DNA from: Metarhizobium sp017305935
GTDB lineage: Bacteria > Pseudomonadota > Alphaproteobacteria > Rhizobiales > Rhizobiaceae
Direction: 5' to 3'
NCBI RefSeq assembly: GCF_029601685.1
Contig: NZ_JARRIR010000001.1
Location: forward strand, 682,001-746,000
Length of the DNA: 64,000 nt
The translations under genes were made by a program, and so were the position numbers. Under the pieces are notes generated by a model, which saw nothing but the letters and a program-made list of their open reading frames with translations, was not told the DNA's origin and did not search any database. Shown piece by piece: positions 42,394 to 50,828 of this stretch. How positions within the stretch are numbered: the first letter of the stretch is position 1; each line of letters starts with the position of its first letter.

Positions 42394-43389
42394 TCAGATA
42401 TCGAAACTGACCATGTTCTTCATCACGAAGATGCCGATCGACATCCAGATCCCGGAAATGCCGAGGATGAGGTGACCGCGCGGATCGGTGAACAGAATCA
42501 TGATGTAATGGGGCGACGTGATGTAGACGAGCAGGGCGACGATGAACGGCAGCGCGCCGATGATGGCGGCGGAGGCCTTGGCTTCCATCGAAAGGGCCGC
42601 GACCTTGGCCTTCATCTTCTTGCGCTCGCGCAGCACGCGGGCAAGATTGCCGAGCGCTTCGGAGAGATTGCCGCCCGCCTGGCTCTGGATGGCAATGACG
42701 ATGGCGAAGAAGGAAAGCTCCTGAAGCGGCATGGTCTGGGTCATGCGGCTGCAGGCCTCGGGAATGGAAAAACCCATCTGCTGCGCCTCGACCACCCGGA
42801 GGAATTCGCTGCGCACCGGCTCCTGCCCGTCCGAGGCGATCATGCGCATGGCGTCGTTGAGCGGCAGGCCGGACCGGATGGAACGGACCATGACATCGAG
42901 CGAGTTGGGAAATTCCTCCAGGAATTTCTTCTTGCGGCGCGAGATCAGGTAGGCGACGACCCAGCGCGGCAGGCCCATCGAGGCGGCGAAGGCGAGGCCA
43001 GCGGCGATCGGCAGCGAGCCGCTGAGCAGGAAGGCAATGGCGAATGTCACGATGCCGAGCCCGGTGCTGCCGATGTAAAAATGCTTCATCGTCAAGGGCA
43101 GGCCGGTCTGGGCGAGCTTTTCGCGGATCGAGAGACTACGATTCTTCTGCTCGCTGCGCTTTTCCATCTCCTTGATGGAATCCTGCATCGACTTTCGACG
43201 CTTGGCGGCGTCCTGGACACGCTCGCGCGCCGCCTTGGCCTTGCCGCGATCGTTCTCGGCGGTGACGACGCGGTTGACGCGGCCCTCGACCTTCTTCTGC
43301 GTTTCGATCGAGCTGAACAGCAGCCCATAGGCGATGCCGCCGGCGGCGACCGCGACCAGGACGACGATGAGGATGACGATCAGGTTCAT
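42394..43389 (-). CDS. tadB: Tad pilus inner-membrane platform protein TadB
   Basis: Second F-domain platform protein, 331 aa. An N-terminal membrane helix (MNLIVILIVVLVAVAAGGIA) and a long charged coiled-coil region (about 35-90) lead to a central helix pair. The T2SSF domain follows (FLEEFPNSLDVMVRSIRSGL, IQSQAGGNLSEALGNLARVL). A C-terminal membrane helix is IGALPFIVALLVYITSPHYI. The start MNLIV is set by homology and by the hydrophobic helix; the frame upstream reads through repeat sequence. It lies downstream of cpaF across a 97-bp repeat-bearing gap. Confidence 0.88.
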   Translation of the reverse strand: MNLIVILIVVLVAVAAGGIAYGLLFSSIETQKKVEGRVNRVVTAENDRGKAKAARERVQDAAKRRKSMQDSIKEMEKRSEQKNRSLSIREKLAQTGLPLTMKHFYIGSTGLGIVTFAIAFLLSGSLPIAAGLAFAASMGLPRWVVAYLISRRKKKFLEEFPNSLDVMVRSIRSGLPLNDAMRMIASDGQEPVRSEFLRVVEAQQMGFSIPEACSRMTQTMPLQELSFFAIVIAIQSQAGGNLSEALGNLARVLRERKKMKAKVAALSMEAKASAAIIGALPFIVALLVYITSPHYIMILFTDPRGHLILGISGIWMSIGIFVMKNMVSFDI

Positions 43390-43404
43390 GGCCCTTGCCC
43401 CACT

Positions 43405-43426
43405 GCGGGAGCGTTTCCGCTCCCGC
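43405..43426. repeat. 8-bp hairpin between cpaF and tadB
   Basis: GCGGGAGC and GCTCCCGC pair around a 6-nt loop, 16 bp upstream of the tadB start. It could set the ratio of ATPase to platform protein by affecting mRNA stability (inference). Confidence 0.55.
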
Positions 43427-43435
43427 TCTCTGTTC

Positions 43436-43487
43436 GCGGCACATTTCCGGACGGAAAACCGCGTGCCGCACATTTGCGGGAAACGCT
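43436..43487. repeat. intergenic palindrome copy between cpaF and tadB
   Basis: The block contains ACATTTCCGGACGGAAAACC and, inverted, GCGGGAAACGC, with GCGGCAC/GTGCCGC as a further inverted pair. It resembles the palindromes at 35534 and 58486 in order of motifs, though less well conserved. Confidence 0.5.
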
Positions 43488-44974
43488 CATCTCGACTTTT
43501 CTTCCAGCGCGTCGAGGGCGCCTGCCAGGCGGCGCTCCTCGTTGTAGTAGCGGGCGCGATCCCAGAAATGCGGCTTGCCGATGCCGGTGGACTTGTGGCG
43601 GCCGATGATGCGGCCATTGGCGTCCTCGCCCTCCAATTCGTAGCGCATCAGATCCTGGGTGACGATCACGTCGCCTTCCATGCCGATCACTTCGGAAATA
43701 TGGGTGATGCGGCGCGAGCCGTCGCGCAGGCGGGCCGCCTGGATGATGACATCGACGGAACTGGCGATGATTTCGCGCACCGTCTTGGCGGGCAGCGTGT
43801 AGCCGCCCATGGCGATCATCGATTCCATGCGGCTCAGGCATTCGCGCGGATTGTTGGCGTGGACGGTGCCCATCGAGCCGTCGTGACCGGTGTTCATCGC
43901 CTGNNNNNNNNNNNNNNNNNNNNNNNNNNNNNNNNNNNNNNNNNNNNNNNNNNNNNNNNNNNNNNNNNNGCAGTTCTTGATGAGATCGCGCATGGTGATC
44001 TCGCCCTCGCCCTCGATGTTGGGCGGGCGGGTTTCGAGGCGCACCACATGCGGCTGCTGCAGTTGCAATTCGGCGGTGTCCTCGCAGGTGATGATGCGCT
44101 CGTCGGTGTCGATGTAGCGCGTCAGGCAGTTGAGCAGCGTGGTCTTGCCGGAACCCGTGCCGCCGGAGATGACGACGTTGCAGCGCACGCGGCCGATGAT
44201 CTGCAGGATCGTCGCCCCTTCCGGGGTGATGGCGCCGAACTTGACGAGCTGGTCGAGGGTCAGCTTGTCCTTCTTGAATTTACGGATGGTCAGCGCCGGG
44301 CCGTCGATGGCCAGCGGCGGGGCAATGACGTTGACGCGCGAGCCGTCCGGCAGGCGCGCGTCGCAGATCGGGCTCGATTCATCGACGCGCCGGCCGACCT
44401 GGCTGACGATGCGCTGGCAGATCGACAAAAGCTGGGCATTGTCGCGGAAGCGGATATCCGAGGCGATCGACTTGCCGCCGACTTCGATGAAGGTCTGGCC
44501 GGCGCCGTTGACCATGATGTCGGCGATGTCGTCGCGGGCCAGCAACGGCTCCAGCGGGCCGTAGCCGAGCACGTCGTTGCAGATGTCTTCGAGCAGCTCT
44601 TCCTGCTCGGAGATCGACATCGCGAAATTCTTGATGGTGATGATGTCGTTGACGATGTCGCGGATTTCCTCGCGCGCGCTGTCATTGTCAAGCTTGGAAA
44701 GCTGCGACAGGTCGATCGTGTCGATCAGCGCCGAGAAGACCTGGGACTTGGTGTCGTAATAATCCTCGGTGCGCACCGGACGGCGGCGCGCGCCCTGCCC
44801 GGCGCCCGGCTGCAAGGGCGGCGGCGCCATCTGCTGGCGCACCGGCTCGGCATCCTGCATCAATACGGGCGGTGGGGCCATTTCCGCGACCGCGACCGGC
44901 GCGGCCATGGGTGCCGCGGGCACGACCCCGGCTGCCGCCTTCACCTGACCATCGCTTCCACGTTTGCCGAACAT
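43487..44974 (-). CDS. cpaF: Tad/Flp pilus secretion ATPase CpaF (with 66-N gap)
   Basis: Hexameric VirB11/PulE-like ATPase driving Flp pilus assembly, about 495 aa. A Pro/Ala-rich N-terminus is followed by the N-terminal domain (YGPLEPLLARDDIADIMVNG). Walker A is SGGTGSGKTTLLNCL, and the Asp-box region is IITCEDTAELQLQQPHVVRL. The gap removes 22 codons that normally hold the Walker B block. The frame resumes with QAMNTGHDGSMGTVHANNPR (His box). ATG 44974 is preferred to a GTG one codon earlier. It is downstream of cpaE by 30 bp. Confidence 0.9.
   Translation of the reverse strand: MFGKRGSDGQVKAAAGVVPAAPMAAPVAVAEMAPPPVLMQDAEPVRQQMAPPPLQPGAGQGARRRPVRTEDYYDTKSQVFSALIDTIDLSQLSKLDNDSAREEIRDIVNDIITIKNFAMSISEQEELLEDICNDVLGYGPLEPLLARDDIADIMVNGAGQTFIEVGGKSIASDIRFRDNAQLLSICQRIVSQVGRRVDESSPICDARLPDGSRVNVIAPPLAIDGPALTIRKFKKDKLTLDQLVKFGAITPEGATILQIIGRVRCNVVISGGTGSGKTTLLNCLTRYIDTDERIITCEDTAELQLQQPHVVRLETRPPNIEGEGEITMRDLIKNCXXXXXXXXXXXXXXXXXXXXXXQAMNTGHDGSMGTVHANNPRECLSRMESMIAMGGYTLPAKTVREIIASSVDVIIQAARLRDGSRRITHISEVIGMEGDVIVTQDLMRYELEGEDANGRIIGRHKSTGIGKPHFWDRARYYNEERRLAGALDALEEKSR
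43904..43969. other. assembly gap or masked stretch (66 N)
   Basis: Sixty-six undetermined bases, exactly 22 codons, keep the cpaF frame. In the family the missing segment starts LRMRPERIILGEVRGP and ends with DLL before QAMNTGHDGS, which is also 22 residues, so the gap length appears correct. Confidence 0.95.
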
Positions 44975-45004
44975 CACGAATTCCAGTTCTGTTTCCTGCG
45001 GCGT

Positions 45005-46294
45005 TTACTTGCGTGCCAGGAGTCCAAGCACCTTGCCGATGCCGGCGCGCTTCGGCTTCTTCATCGTCGCCCGACCGGTGATCAGGTGGGCGAGCTGCGA
45101 AAAGGTTTCCGCGGTCGGCGATTTGGCGTCGAGTTCCGAGATCATCCGCCCGCTGTTGGCGGCATTGCCGAAAAGCTGCGCATCGAAGGTGATGATGGCG
45201 ACCGGATCGGTTTCCAGCGGCTCGCAGAAATCGGCGGGCGAGATTTCCGGGCGCTTAGGCACGCCGACCTGATTGAGGACGATATGCGGCGCCTTGTCGT
45301 TGGGGCGAAGCTTGCGCAGCGCATCCAGCATGTTCTTGGTGTTGCGCAGGTTGGCAAGGTCGGGAGCGGCGGTGATCACCACCTCGTCGGCGCTGGCCAG
45401 CACGTTGCGCGTCCATTCGTTCCAGGCATGCGGAACGTCGAGCACGGTAACGGGGGCGGCGCGCTGCAGCACCTCCATCACCGGCTGGAAGGCGGCATGG
45501 TCGAAATCATAGGCGCGGTCGAGCATCGAGGGAGCCGCCAGCAGCGACAGGTGCTCGGAGCATTTGGCCAGCAGGCGGTCGAGGAACACGTCGTCGAGGC
45601 GCTCGGGCGAATATACGGCCTCGGCCATGCCCTGCATCGGATCCTGGTCGAAATCGATGTTGGCGGTGCCGTAGGGAAGGTCGAGATCGGCGAGGATGAC
45701 CTCGCTGGAAAACAGGTTGGAGACCACGAAGGCGCAATTATGGGCGATCGACGACGAGCCGACGCCGCCCTTGGCGCCGATGAAGGCGATGGAACGCCCA
45801 AGCGGCTCCGCTTCGGGATCGACGAAGATCGCGGCAATGGCATTGAGGATGTCGGCCATGCTGACCGGCGCCACCATGTAGTCGGAAATGCCGTTGCGGA
45901 TCAATTCGCGGTACAGCGCGATGTCGTTGTAACGGCCGATGAGGATGACCTTGGTGGTGGGGTCGCAGACTTCGGCAAGCGGCGCCAGCTCGGCCATGAT
46001 CCCGCCTGGCTCGGTATTGGTTTCGAGGATCAGCAGGTTGGGCGTCGGTGCGGAGGCGAACATGTTGGCCGCGGCGGAAATACCGCCGGCATTGATGCGC
46101 ATGCTGACCTTGCCCATGCGCCGATCGCGACCGCAGGCTTCCATCAGCCGCAGCATCTGCTCGCTTTCGCAAAAGCTGTGGACGGAGATGCGCGGCAGCG
46201 GCCGCAGGCTCTCGACGTCGCCTGCGCGGACCGGCTCCGCGGCCTGCGAACCGCCGGCAACCGATGGCTGGATGTCATACTCGACCGTGCTCAT
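45005..46294 (-). CDS. cpaE: Tad pilus localisation ATPase CpaE/TadZ
   Basis: ParA/MinD-like protein that positions the pilus machine at the pole, 429 aa. A receiver-like N-terminal domain (about 35-160) precedes the P-loop domain. Its deviant Walker A, FIGAKGGVGSSSIAHN, has Ser where classical members have Lys-Thr, a feature of TadZ proteins. LADLDLPYGTANIDFDQDP and the switch-region strand VTVLDVPHAWNEW follow. It is 34 bp after cpaD. Confidence 0.9.
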   Translation of the reverse strand: MSTVEYDIQPSVAGGSQAAEPVRAGDVESLRPLPRISVHSFCESEQMLRLMEACGRDRRMGKVSMRINAGGISAAANMFASAPTPNLLILETNTEPGGIMAELAPLAEVCDPTTKVILIGRYNDIALYRELIRNGISDYMVAPVSMADILNAIAAIFVDPEAEPLGRSIAFIGAKGGVGSSSIAHNCAFVVSNLFSSEVILADLDLPYGTANIDFDQDPMQGMAEAVYSPERLDDVFLDRLLAKCSEHLSLLAAPSMLDRAYDFDHAAFQPVMEVLQRAAPVTVLDVPHAWNEWTRNVLASADEVVITAAPDLANLRNTKNMLDALRKLRPNDKAPHIVLNQVGVPKRPEISPADFCEPLETDPVAIITFDAQLFGNAANSGRMISELDAKSPTAETFSQLAHLITGRATMKKPKRAGIGKVLGLLARK

Positions 46295-46328
46295 GAGATC
46301 TCACCGGTTCCGTTCTGGCTGTTTGCGT

Positions 46329-47054
46329 TCAGTTGTTCGAGGTCTTGCCCTGGCCGCGATAGATCTGGATCACCTTGGTGCGGTTCTGGGCGTCGATCGG
46401 CGTCATGGCCCGCGGCGCGACGAGATCCATGGGATTGTCGAGCTGGGCGGCGAGGTTGTTCTGGCTGGCGCAGCCGAAATTGTACCAGTTCTCGTTGGAC
46501 ATCGTGTTGTTGGCGATGTCCTCCGGCCACTGGCCGCATTCGTTGGTCATGGCGGTGGTCGCGACATAGCTCAGCCGGATCGGCGCCGGTGCCGAGGAGG
46601 CCGTCTGGTAGCTGGTCTCGACGATGCGCGGGGCCGGGACGCCGGCCTGGGTCAGCAGGCGGCGGATATCGCGACGCATACCGTAGGCGGCAGCGGAATT
46701 GGCAGCACCCGCCGGATATTCGACGCGGAAGACGCCGGAGGAGCGTTTGCGGTAATCCTGCACGAAGCCGCTGACCGTATCGGTCATGGTCAGGATCATC
46801 CGCTGATCGCCGGAAGCGACGGGAAGATCGAGCGTATGTTCAACCTCGGCCAGCGAGATCGGATGGCGCAGCCGGTAGTCGTTGGCGATCGAGCCGGTCG
46901 CCATGCCGTCGCGATCGACATTGCCGCAGCCCTGCAGCACGGCGGCGGCGAGCGCCAGGGCCAGCACCGGGCGCAGAGTAAGAAGGGGACGGCGTCGGGT
47001 CATCGCGGAAAACTTTCCTTCGGGCTGTGTCTGTGTCATCGGCGTCTGCGTCAT
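46329..47054 (-). CDS. cpaD: Tad pilus assembly lipoprotein CpaD
   Basis: Outer-membrane-complex lipoprotein of the Tad apparatus, 241 aa. A long N-terminal signal with lipobox LAAAVLQGCGN is followed by the CpaD domain (RHPISLAEVEHTLDLPVASG), and the conserved NFGCASQNNLAAQLDNPMDL and MTPIDAQNRTKVI near the end. An internal ATG (MTRRRPLL) would shorten the leader to normal signal-peptide length. It follows cpaC by 10 bp. Confidence 0.88.
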   Translation of the reverse strand: MTQTPMTQTQPEGKFSAMTRRRPLLTLRPVLALALAAAVLQGCGNVDRDGMATGSIANDYRLRHPISLAEVEHTLDLPVASGDQRMILTMTDTVSGFVQDYRKRSSGVFRVEYPAGAANSAAAYGMRRDIRRLLTQAGVPAPRIVETSYQTASSAPAPIRLSYVATTAMTNECGQWPEDIANNTMSNENWYNFGCASQNNLAAQLDNPMDLVAPRAMTPIDAQNRTKVIQIYRGQGKTSNN

Positions 47055-47064
47055 GGCGCAACCC

Positions 47065-48618
47065 TCACTTGTAGATGAAGCCGACGGCGCCGTGATATTC
47101 GCCGGATGGCATCTGGCCCTCGCGGCGGCCGTAGACCTTGTTGACACGGTTCAGGAAAAAGCCGGCGGCATCGTTTTCCGGCGAGAAATTGTCGTCGGGC
47201 TTGGCAAGCTGGTTGCGCGCCACCGGGCGCACCAGATAGGGCGTGGCGATGATGACCATTTCAGTCTCGTTGCGGACGAAATCGCGGCTGCGGAACAGCG
47301 TGCCGAAGACCGGGATTTTCGACAGGCCGGGGAAGCCGCTGACCGCCTGGCGGATATCGTCGCGCACCAGCCCGGCGATGACGATCGAGCCGCCGGAGGG
47401 CAGCTCGACGCTGGTCGAGGCCTCGCGCTTGCGAATGCCGAGATAGGTGACGCCGGGGACGTTGAGGTTGGCCACCGAGGTGAAATTGCCCTCGAAGGTC
47501 GGTTCGGACACATTGGTCTCGATCTTCAGGCTGATGCGGCCGGGCGACAGCACGACGGGCGTGAAATTCAGCTCGATGCCGTATTCCGTCGTGGTGTTTT
47601 CGCGCTCGACGACCGTCTTGCCGCTCTGGGCATCCTGGCTGATCTCCTGGCCGGAGGCCAGGCGGAATTCGCCGCCGACCTTGAACTTGGCCGGCTGGCC
47701 GGAAATCGCCGTCAGGCTCGGTTCGGCCAGCGTGCGCATGACGCCGGCCTGTTCCATGGCGTTCATATAGGCGGCGATGTCGAGGCCGCCGACGGTGCCG
47801 CGTGCGAAATTGCTGGCAAACCAATCGGTGGAGGCGCCGAGATTGGTCGGGTTGCGGAAGGTGATGGCCCCGTCCGTGCCGCCGATCGAGCCGGAGAAGC
47901 CGAGCTGCTTCAGCACCGAGCGCGTCACTTCGGCGACGGTGATCTTCAGCGTCACCTGATCCTCGCCCTCGATGGTCAGAAGGTTGACGATCTGCGATTC
48001 CTGGCGATCCTCGGCGAAGATCGCGACGGACCGGTCGCCGTTGCCCTGGGCGGTGGCGACGGTGTTGCGGGTCGTCGCCTCGCCACCCTTGAGGAAGGCC
48101 GACGCCAGGCGTTCGGCCTGGGCGGCATCCTGCGGCGTGCGCACCGTGCCGGTCAGCACGATGTTGTCGGAGACGATCTCGACCTTGATGTCGGAGCCGG
48201 GAATGAAGCGACGCAGATTGCTTTCCAGGCCGGTGATGTCGCGCTCGATCTCGATCTCGAGGCTGACGATCTCCTCGCCGTTCGGCCCGAAGATGAAGAC
48301 GTTGGTCTGGCCGACCGATTTGCCGAACAGGTAGATGCGCCGTGAGGTGCGGGTCACGGCATCGGCCATTTCCGGATCGGAGACGAGGATGTCGTGGGCG
48401 TCGGTCGGAAGGTCGACGACGACCGCCTTGTTGAGGCCGAGCTTGACGCGTTTGCTGACGCCGGGGCCTGTGCGGGCGATGCGCATGACGGTATCGGCCG
48501 CCCGCGCCTCGCCGGCCGGCACACCGGTGACGAGCTGTCCGGGAAGGCCGGAGAAGACGAGGCAGAAGCTTAAGGCCCCTGCGGTGAAAGAGCGAATTTT
48601 TCTGCTGACGATGCTCAT
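47065..48618 (-). CDS. cpaC: Tad pilus secretin CpaC (RcpA)
   Basis: Outer-membrane secretin channel of the Flp pilus, 517 aa. A signal peptide (about 1-42, ending near GEARAAD) precedes the pilus N-domain (KLGLNKAVVVDLPTDAHDIL, KSVGQTNVFIFGPNGEEI) and a BON-like region with SDNIVLTGTVRTPQDAAQAE. The C-terminal secretin domain contains VELPSGGSIVIAGLVRDD and FVRNETEMVIIATPYLV. MSIVSRKIR has GGAG at good spacing; ATG 48636, which overlaps the cpaB stop as TGATG, is the alternative. Confidence 0.9.
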   Translation of the reverse strand: MSIVSRKIRSFTAGALSFCLVFSGLPGQLVTGVPAGEARAADTVMRIARTGPGVSKRVKLGLNKAVVVDLPTDAHDILVSDPEMADAVTRTSRRIYLFGKSVGQTNVFIFGPNGEEIVSLEIEIERDITGLESNLRRFIPGSDIKVEIVSDNIVLTGTVRTPQDAAQAERLASAFLKGGEATTRNTVATAQGNGDRSVAIFAEDRQESQIVNLLTIEGEDQVTLKITVAEVTRSVLKQLGFSGSIGGTDGAITFRNPTNLGASTDWFASNFARGTVGGLDIAAYMNAMEQAGVMRTLAEPSLTAISGQPAKFKVGGEFRLASGQEISQDAQSGKTVVERENTTTEYGIELNFTPVVLSPGRISLKIETNVSEPTFEGNFTSVANLNVPGVTYLGIRKREASTSVELPSGGSIVIAGLVRDDIRQAVSGFPGLSKIPVFGTLFRSRDFVRNETEMVIIATPYLVRPVARNQLAKPDDNFSPENDAAGFFLNRVNKVYGRREGQMPSGEYHGAVGFIYK

Positions 48619-48635
48619 GTCCAACCGCTCCCGCA

Positions 48636-49445
48636 TCACATCTTGTTGCCTTCGGCGGATTTGACGATCGCGCCGGACTTGATCACCTGAATGGACGGCG
48701 CGCTGCTGCTGCCGGTTAAGAGATAGTCGGCACCGGTGGTGTCGCTTTCCTGGGCGTCGGCCACGGAACGCAACGCCAGCGTCAACCGGTCGGCCATCTG
48801 CTGCGCGACCGCGATCACCCGTGTCTGGTCGGGGGTCAGCTCCAGCGTCGCGGTGGTGCCGACCACCGTCTTGGAACCGTCCGTCTTCTGTTCGATCTGC
48901 TGGTCGACGGCGAGCACGCGAACATTGGCCAGCACCGTCTCGGTCAGGAATCTGCCCTCGTCGTTCTTGCGCACCATGATGACGTCGACGCGGTCGTTGG
49001 GCAGGATGAAGCCGCCGGCGCCGGTGGAGACGGAGATCTCGGTGGCGACGGCACGCTTGCCGGACGGCAGGATGGAAGACATGATCCGGCTGTTGGAATC
49101 GGCGATCTTTTCCGCCCGCACGGGCTCGCCCTCGAACATCGGGATACGCACCACGGCGCCCTGCAACTCGGTCAGCGCGGCGGGGCGGTTGGCTTCGGTG
49201 ATGACGCCTTCGCTGACGCTGCCTTCCGGCCACTCCATCCAGCGGATCGAATCGGCATTGAGGCGCGCGCCGACCGGCAGGTTGGCGGCGGTCACCAGCA
49301 CGTTGACCATCGGCGCCTTCTGGATGATTTCCCTGGCCTGCTCGACGACCACCCGCTTGCCGCCCGCAAGCTTCATCGCCAGGAAGCCGGCAAGGCCCGC
49401 CGCCGTGACGGCGACTGCGAGAATGATGATGCGCGCGGGTTTCAT
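48636..49445 (-). CDS. cpaB: Flp pilus assembly protein CpaB (RcpC)
   Basis: Periplasmic SAF-domain protein supporting the secretin, 269 aa. An N-terminal membrane anchor (IIILAVAVTAAGLAGFLAMK) precedes the SAF/RcpC domain (VLVTAANLPVGARLNADSIR, FILPNDRVDVIMVRKND). It ends with a Ser/Thr-rich tail. First gene of the cpaB-C-D-E-F-tadB-C run. Two CtrA half-site-like motifs lie 60-90 bp upstream. Confidence 0.9.
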   Translation of the reverse strand: MKPARIIILAVAVTAAGLAGFLAMKLAGGKRVVVEQAREIIQKAPMVNVLVTAANLPVGARLNADSIRWMEWPEGSVSEGVITEANRPAALTELQGAVVRIPMFEGEPVRAEKIADSNSRIMSSILPSGKRAVATEISVSTGAGGFILPNDRVDVIMVRKNDEGRFLTETVLANVRVLAVDQQIEQKTDGSKTVVGTTATLELTPDQTRVIAVAQQMADRLTLALRSVADAQESDTTGADYLLTGSSSAPSIQVIKSGAIVKSAEGNKM

Positions 49446-49504
49446 GATCGTTCCTTCGGGGACTCAAATCGCTGTCCCGCAGAAGATCATCAATTCGTAT
49501 ACGT

Positions 49505-49536
49505 ATGGTTAATGAGATGCTTACGGATGTGGTTAA
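49505..49536 (-). promoter_or_regulatory. CtrA half-site-like motifs upstream of cpaB
   Basis: On the minus strand TTAACCAC and TTAACCAT stand 24 bp apart. TTAACCAT is a known CtrA half-site form in Caulobacter. The gap between cpaA and cpaB (161 bp) suggests a separate promoter for the cpaB operon. Confidence 0.35.
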
Positions 49537-49606
49537 TCAAACCTGAACCGCGAAAAACGGCATGACGATCCCTCCGCCCGTCGACGGCGCTTGCGCGGGT
49601 CGACGA

Positions 49607-50113
49607 TCAATGGCCGAGGGCGGCCGTCACCAGGGGGGAGTTCGGAAACGCGAGGAAACCGGCGATGCCGATGGCGACGCCATAGGGGATTTTCTTGGCG
49701 GAGCACAACGAATCGGGCAGTCGGATGCCCATCGCCATGACGGTATCGGCGCGGGCGCGGATCATCAGAACCAGGAGCGTGACCGCGCCGCCGATGAAGC
49801 CGACATAGACGACGAACAGCATCAGCGCCTGGTTCCATCCGAACCAGACGGCGGCAGCGGTCAGCAGCTTGGCATCCCCGCCTCCCATCACGTTCATCGC
49901 AAACAGCGAGAAACAGACGGAAAACACCACGAGGCCGGCCATCAGATGCAGGGCTAGTCCCTGCGGCGACAGGCCGGCCAGTGGAACGACGATCAAAAAG
50001 GATGCGAGCAGAATCGCGGACACGCGATTGGGGATCGTCATCGTCAGGAGGTCGCTGATCGCAGCGACCGCGAGACACAGCGGAAACACCATGAGAATGG
50101 CAGCCTGAACCAT
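49607..50113 (-). CDS. cpaA: prepilin peptidase CpaA (A24 family)
   Basis: Integral-membrane aspartic peptidase that cleaves the Flp prepilin and probably the TadE-like pseudopilins. It has 168 aa with five or so membrane helices. The two catalytic aspartates are visible in AAISDLLTMTIPNR and in MGGGDAKLLTAAAVW (GxGD-type). It is a short A24 enzyme without the methylase domain, as in Tad systems. It lies between the pilin gene and cpaB. Confidence 0.9.
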   Translation of the reverse strand: MVQAAILMVFPLCLAVAAISDLLTMTIPNRVSAILLASFLIVVPLAGLSPQGLALHLMAGLVVFSVCFSLFAMNVMGGGDAKLLTAAAVWFGWNQALMLFVVYVGFIGGAVTLLVLMIRARADTVMAMGIRLPDSLCSAKKIPYGVAIGIAGFLAFPNSPLVTAALGH

Positions 50114-50257
50114 TTGCCCTCTCCCTTTCTTGCCGCGCAGTCTGCACCGGCACGTTTAAGGAACTGCAAACAGGCTCCGTGCGCCTTTATCCGCATGGGC
50201 CATGGCTTGGTCCGGGGCCGCCAATCTCGCGGCCCGAACCCGGCATCACGCCAACGA

Positions 50258-50437
50258 TCAGCTCGGCTGATGGTCGTTCAGAGTGCCAGCCAGGTTGTTG
50301 AACGTGTTGTTGATGCTGCCGCCGAGCGCGGTGGCGCCGGTGATGAGGGCGACGGAGATCAGGGCTGCGATCAGGCCATATTCGATGGCGGTTGCGCCCG
50401 ACTCGTCTTTCAAGAAACGTGCGAAAAGCTTGGTCAT
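50258..50437 (-). CDS. Flp/Fap-type pilin
   Basis: Major pilin subunit of the Tad system, 59 residues, translated by hand. A short basic leader (MTKLFARFLKDESG) is followed by the cleavage site and the Flp core ATAIEYGLIAALISVALIT, with the conserved Glu-Tyr pair at +5/+6, and a short hydrophilic tail (NNTFNNLAGTLNDHQPS). The next gene downstream is the prepilin peptidase, 144 bp away. The 391-bp upstream region carries CtrA-like boxes. Confidence 0.93.
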   Translation of the reverse strand: MTKLFARFLKDESGATAIEYGLIAALISVALITGATALGGSINNTFNNLAGTLNDHQPS

Positions 50438-50828
50438 GTGATCCTACTCCACTTGTTGTCAGCACTTCCGCCAACTGTTTCCGTTGATCGGATGCGAAGA
50501 CCTTAGAAGCAGAGCACTTTCCATCCACTTAAGGAAAAGGGTTAGCGGGACCTTAACGCACGCTGGGCGGGAAACTGGTTAACGTTTCCCCCCTGACAAC
50601 AAGGACAATTCGAACGATAACGCCTCTTTCCCGACCTGCAAGGGTTGTGCGGTCCCGAAACGGGATGATCCCGTCCCATTTCGAAACCCTGGAGCGTCTC
50701 CGCCCCGTTCCGGAACTGGACGGATGCACCGCCTCGGGATGGTTTCTTCGCCATTTAACGAATAATTCACCATTCCCGCTCACATTTGGACATCAGAAGA
50801 TCCGTCGCGATTCAGGAAAGCTTGAGGG
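50438..50828. other. non-coding divergent promoter region of the pilin gene
   Basis: 391 bp between the Flp pilin gene and the oppositely oriented secretin-N-domain gene. Only small open frames without homology occur in it. It is rich in TTAA motifs, with CtrA-like sites at 50542-50556 and TTAA-N7-TTCA at 50755-50769, so it probably drives transcription both ways. Confidence 0.6.
50542..50556. promoter_or_regulatory. CtrA-like box upstream of the Flp pilin gene
   Basis: TTAG-N7-TTAA, one base from the full consensus, about 105 bp upstream of the pilin ATG. CtrA is known to activate pilA in Caulobacter. The assignment here is by motif and context. Confidence 0.5.

Noticed and set aside
43334..46774. 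Very long open frame on the plus strand opposite cpaF and cpaE
   Set aside because: It runs antisense to genes with clear domains, has no recognisable motifs and spans the N gap; long antisense frames are expected at this GC content.
50538..50783. Three overlapping small open frames in the pilin promoter region
   Set aside because: They share one stretch in all frames, lack conserved sequence, and lie where CtrA-like promoter elements are found.
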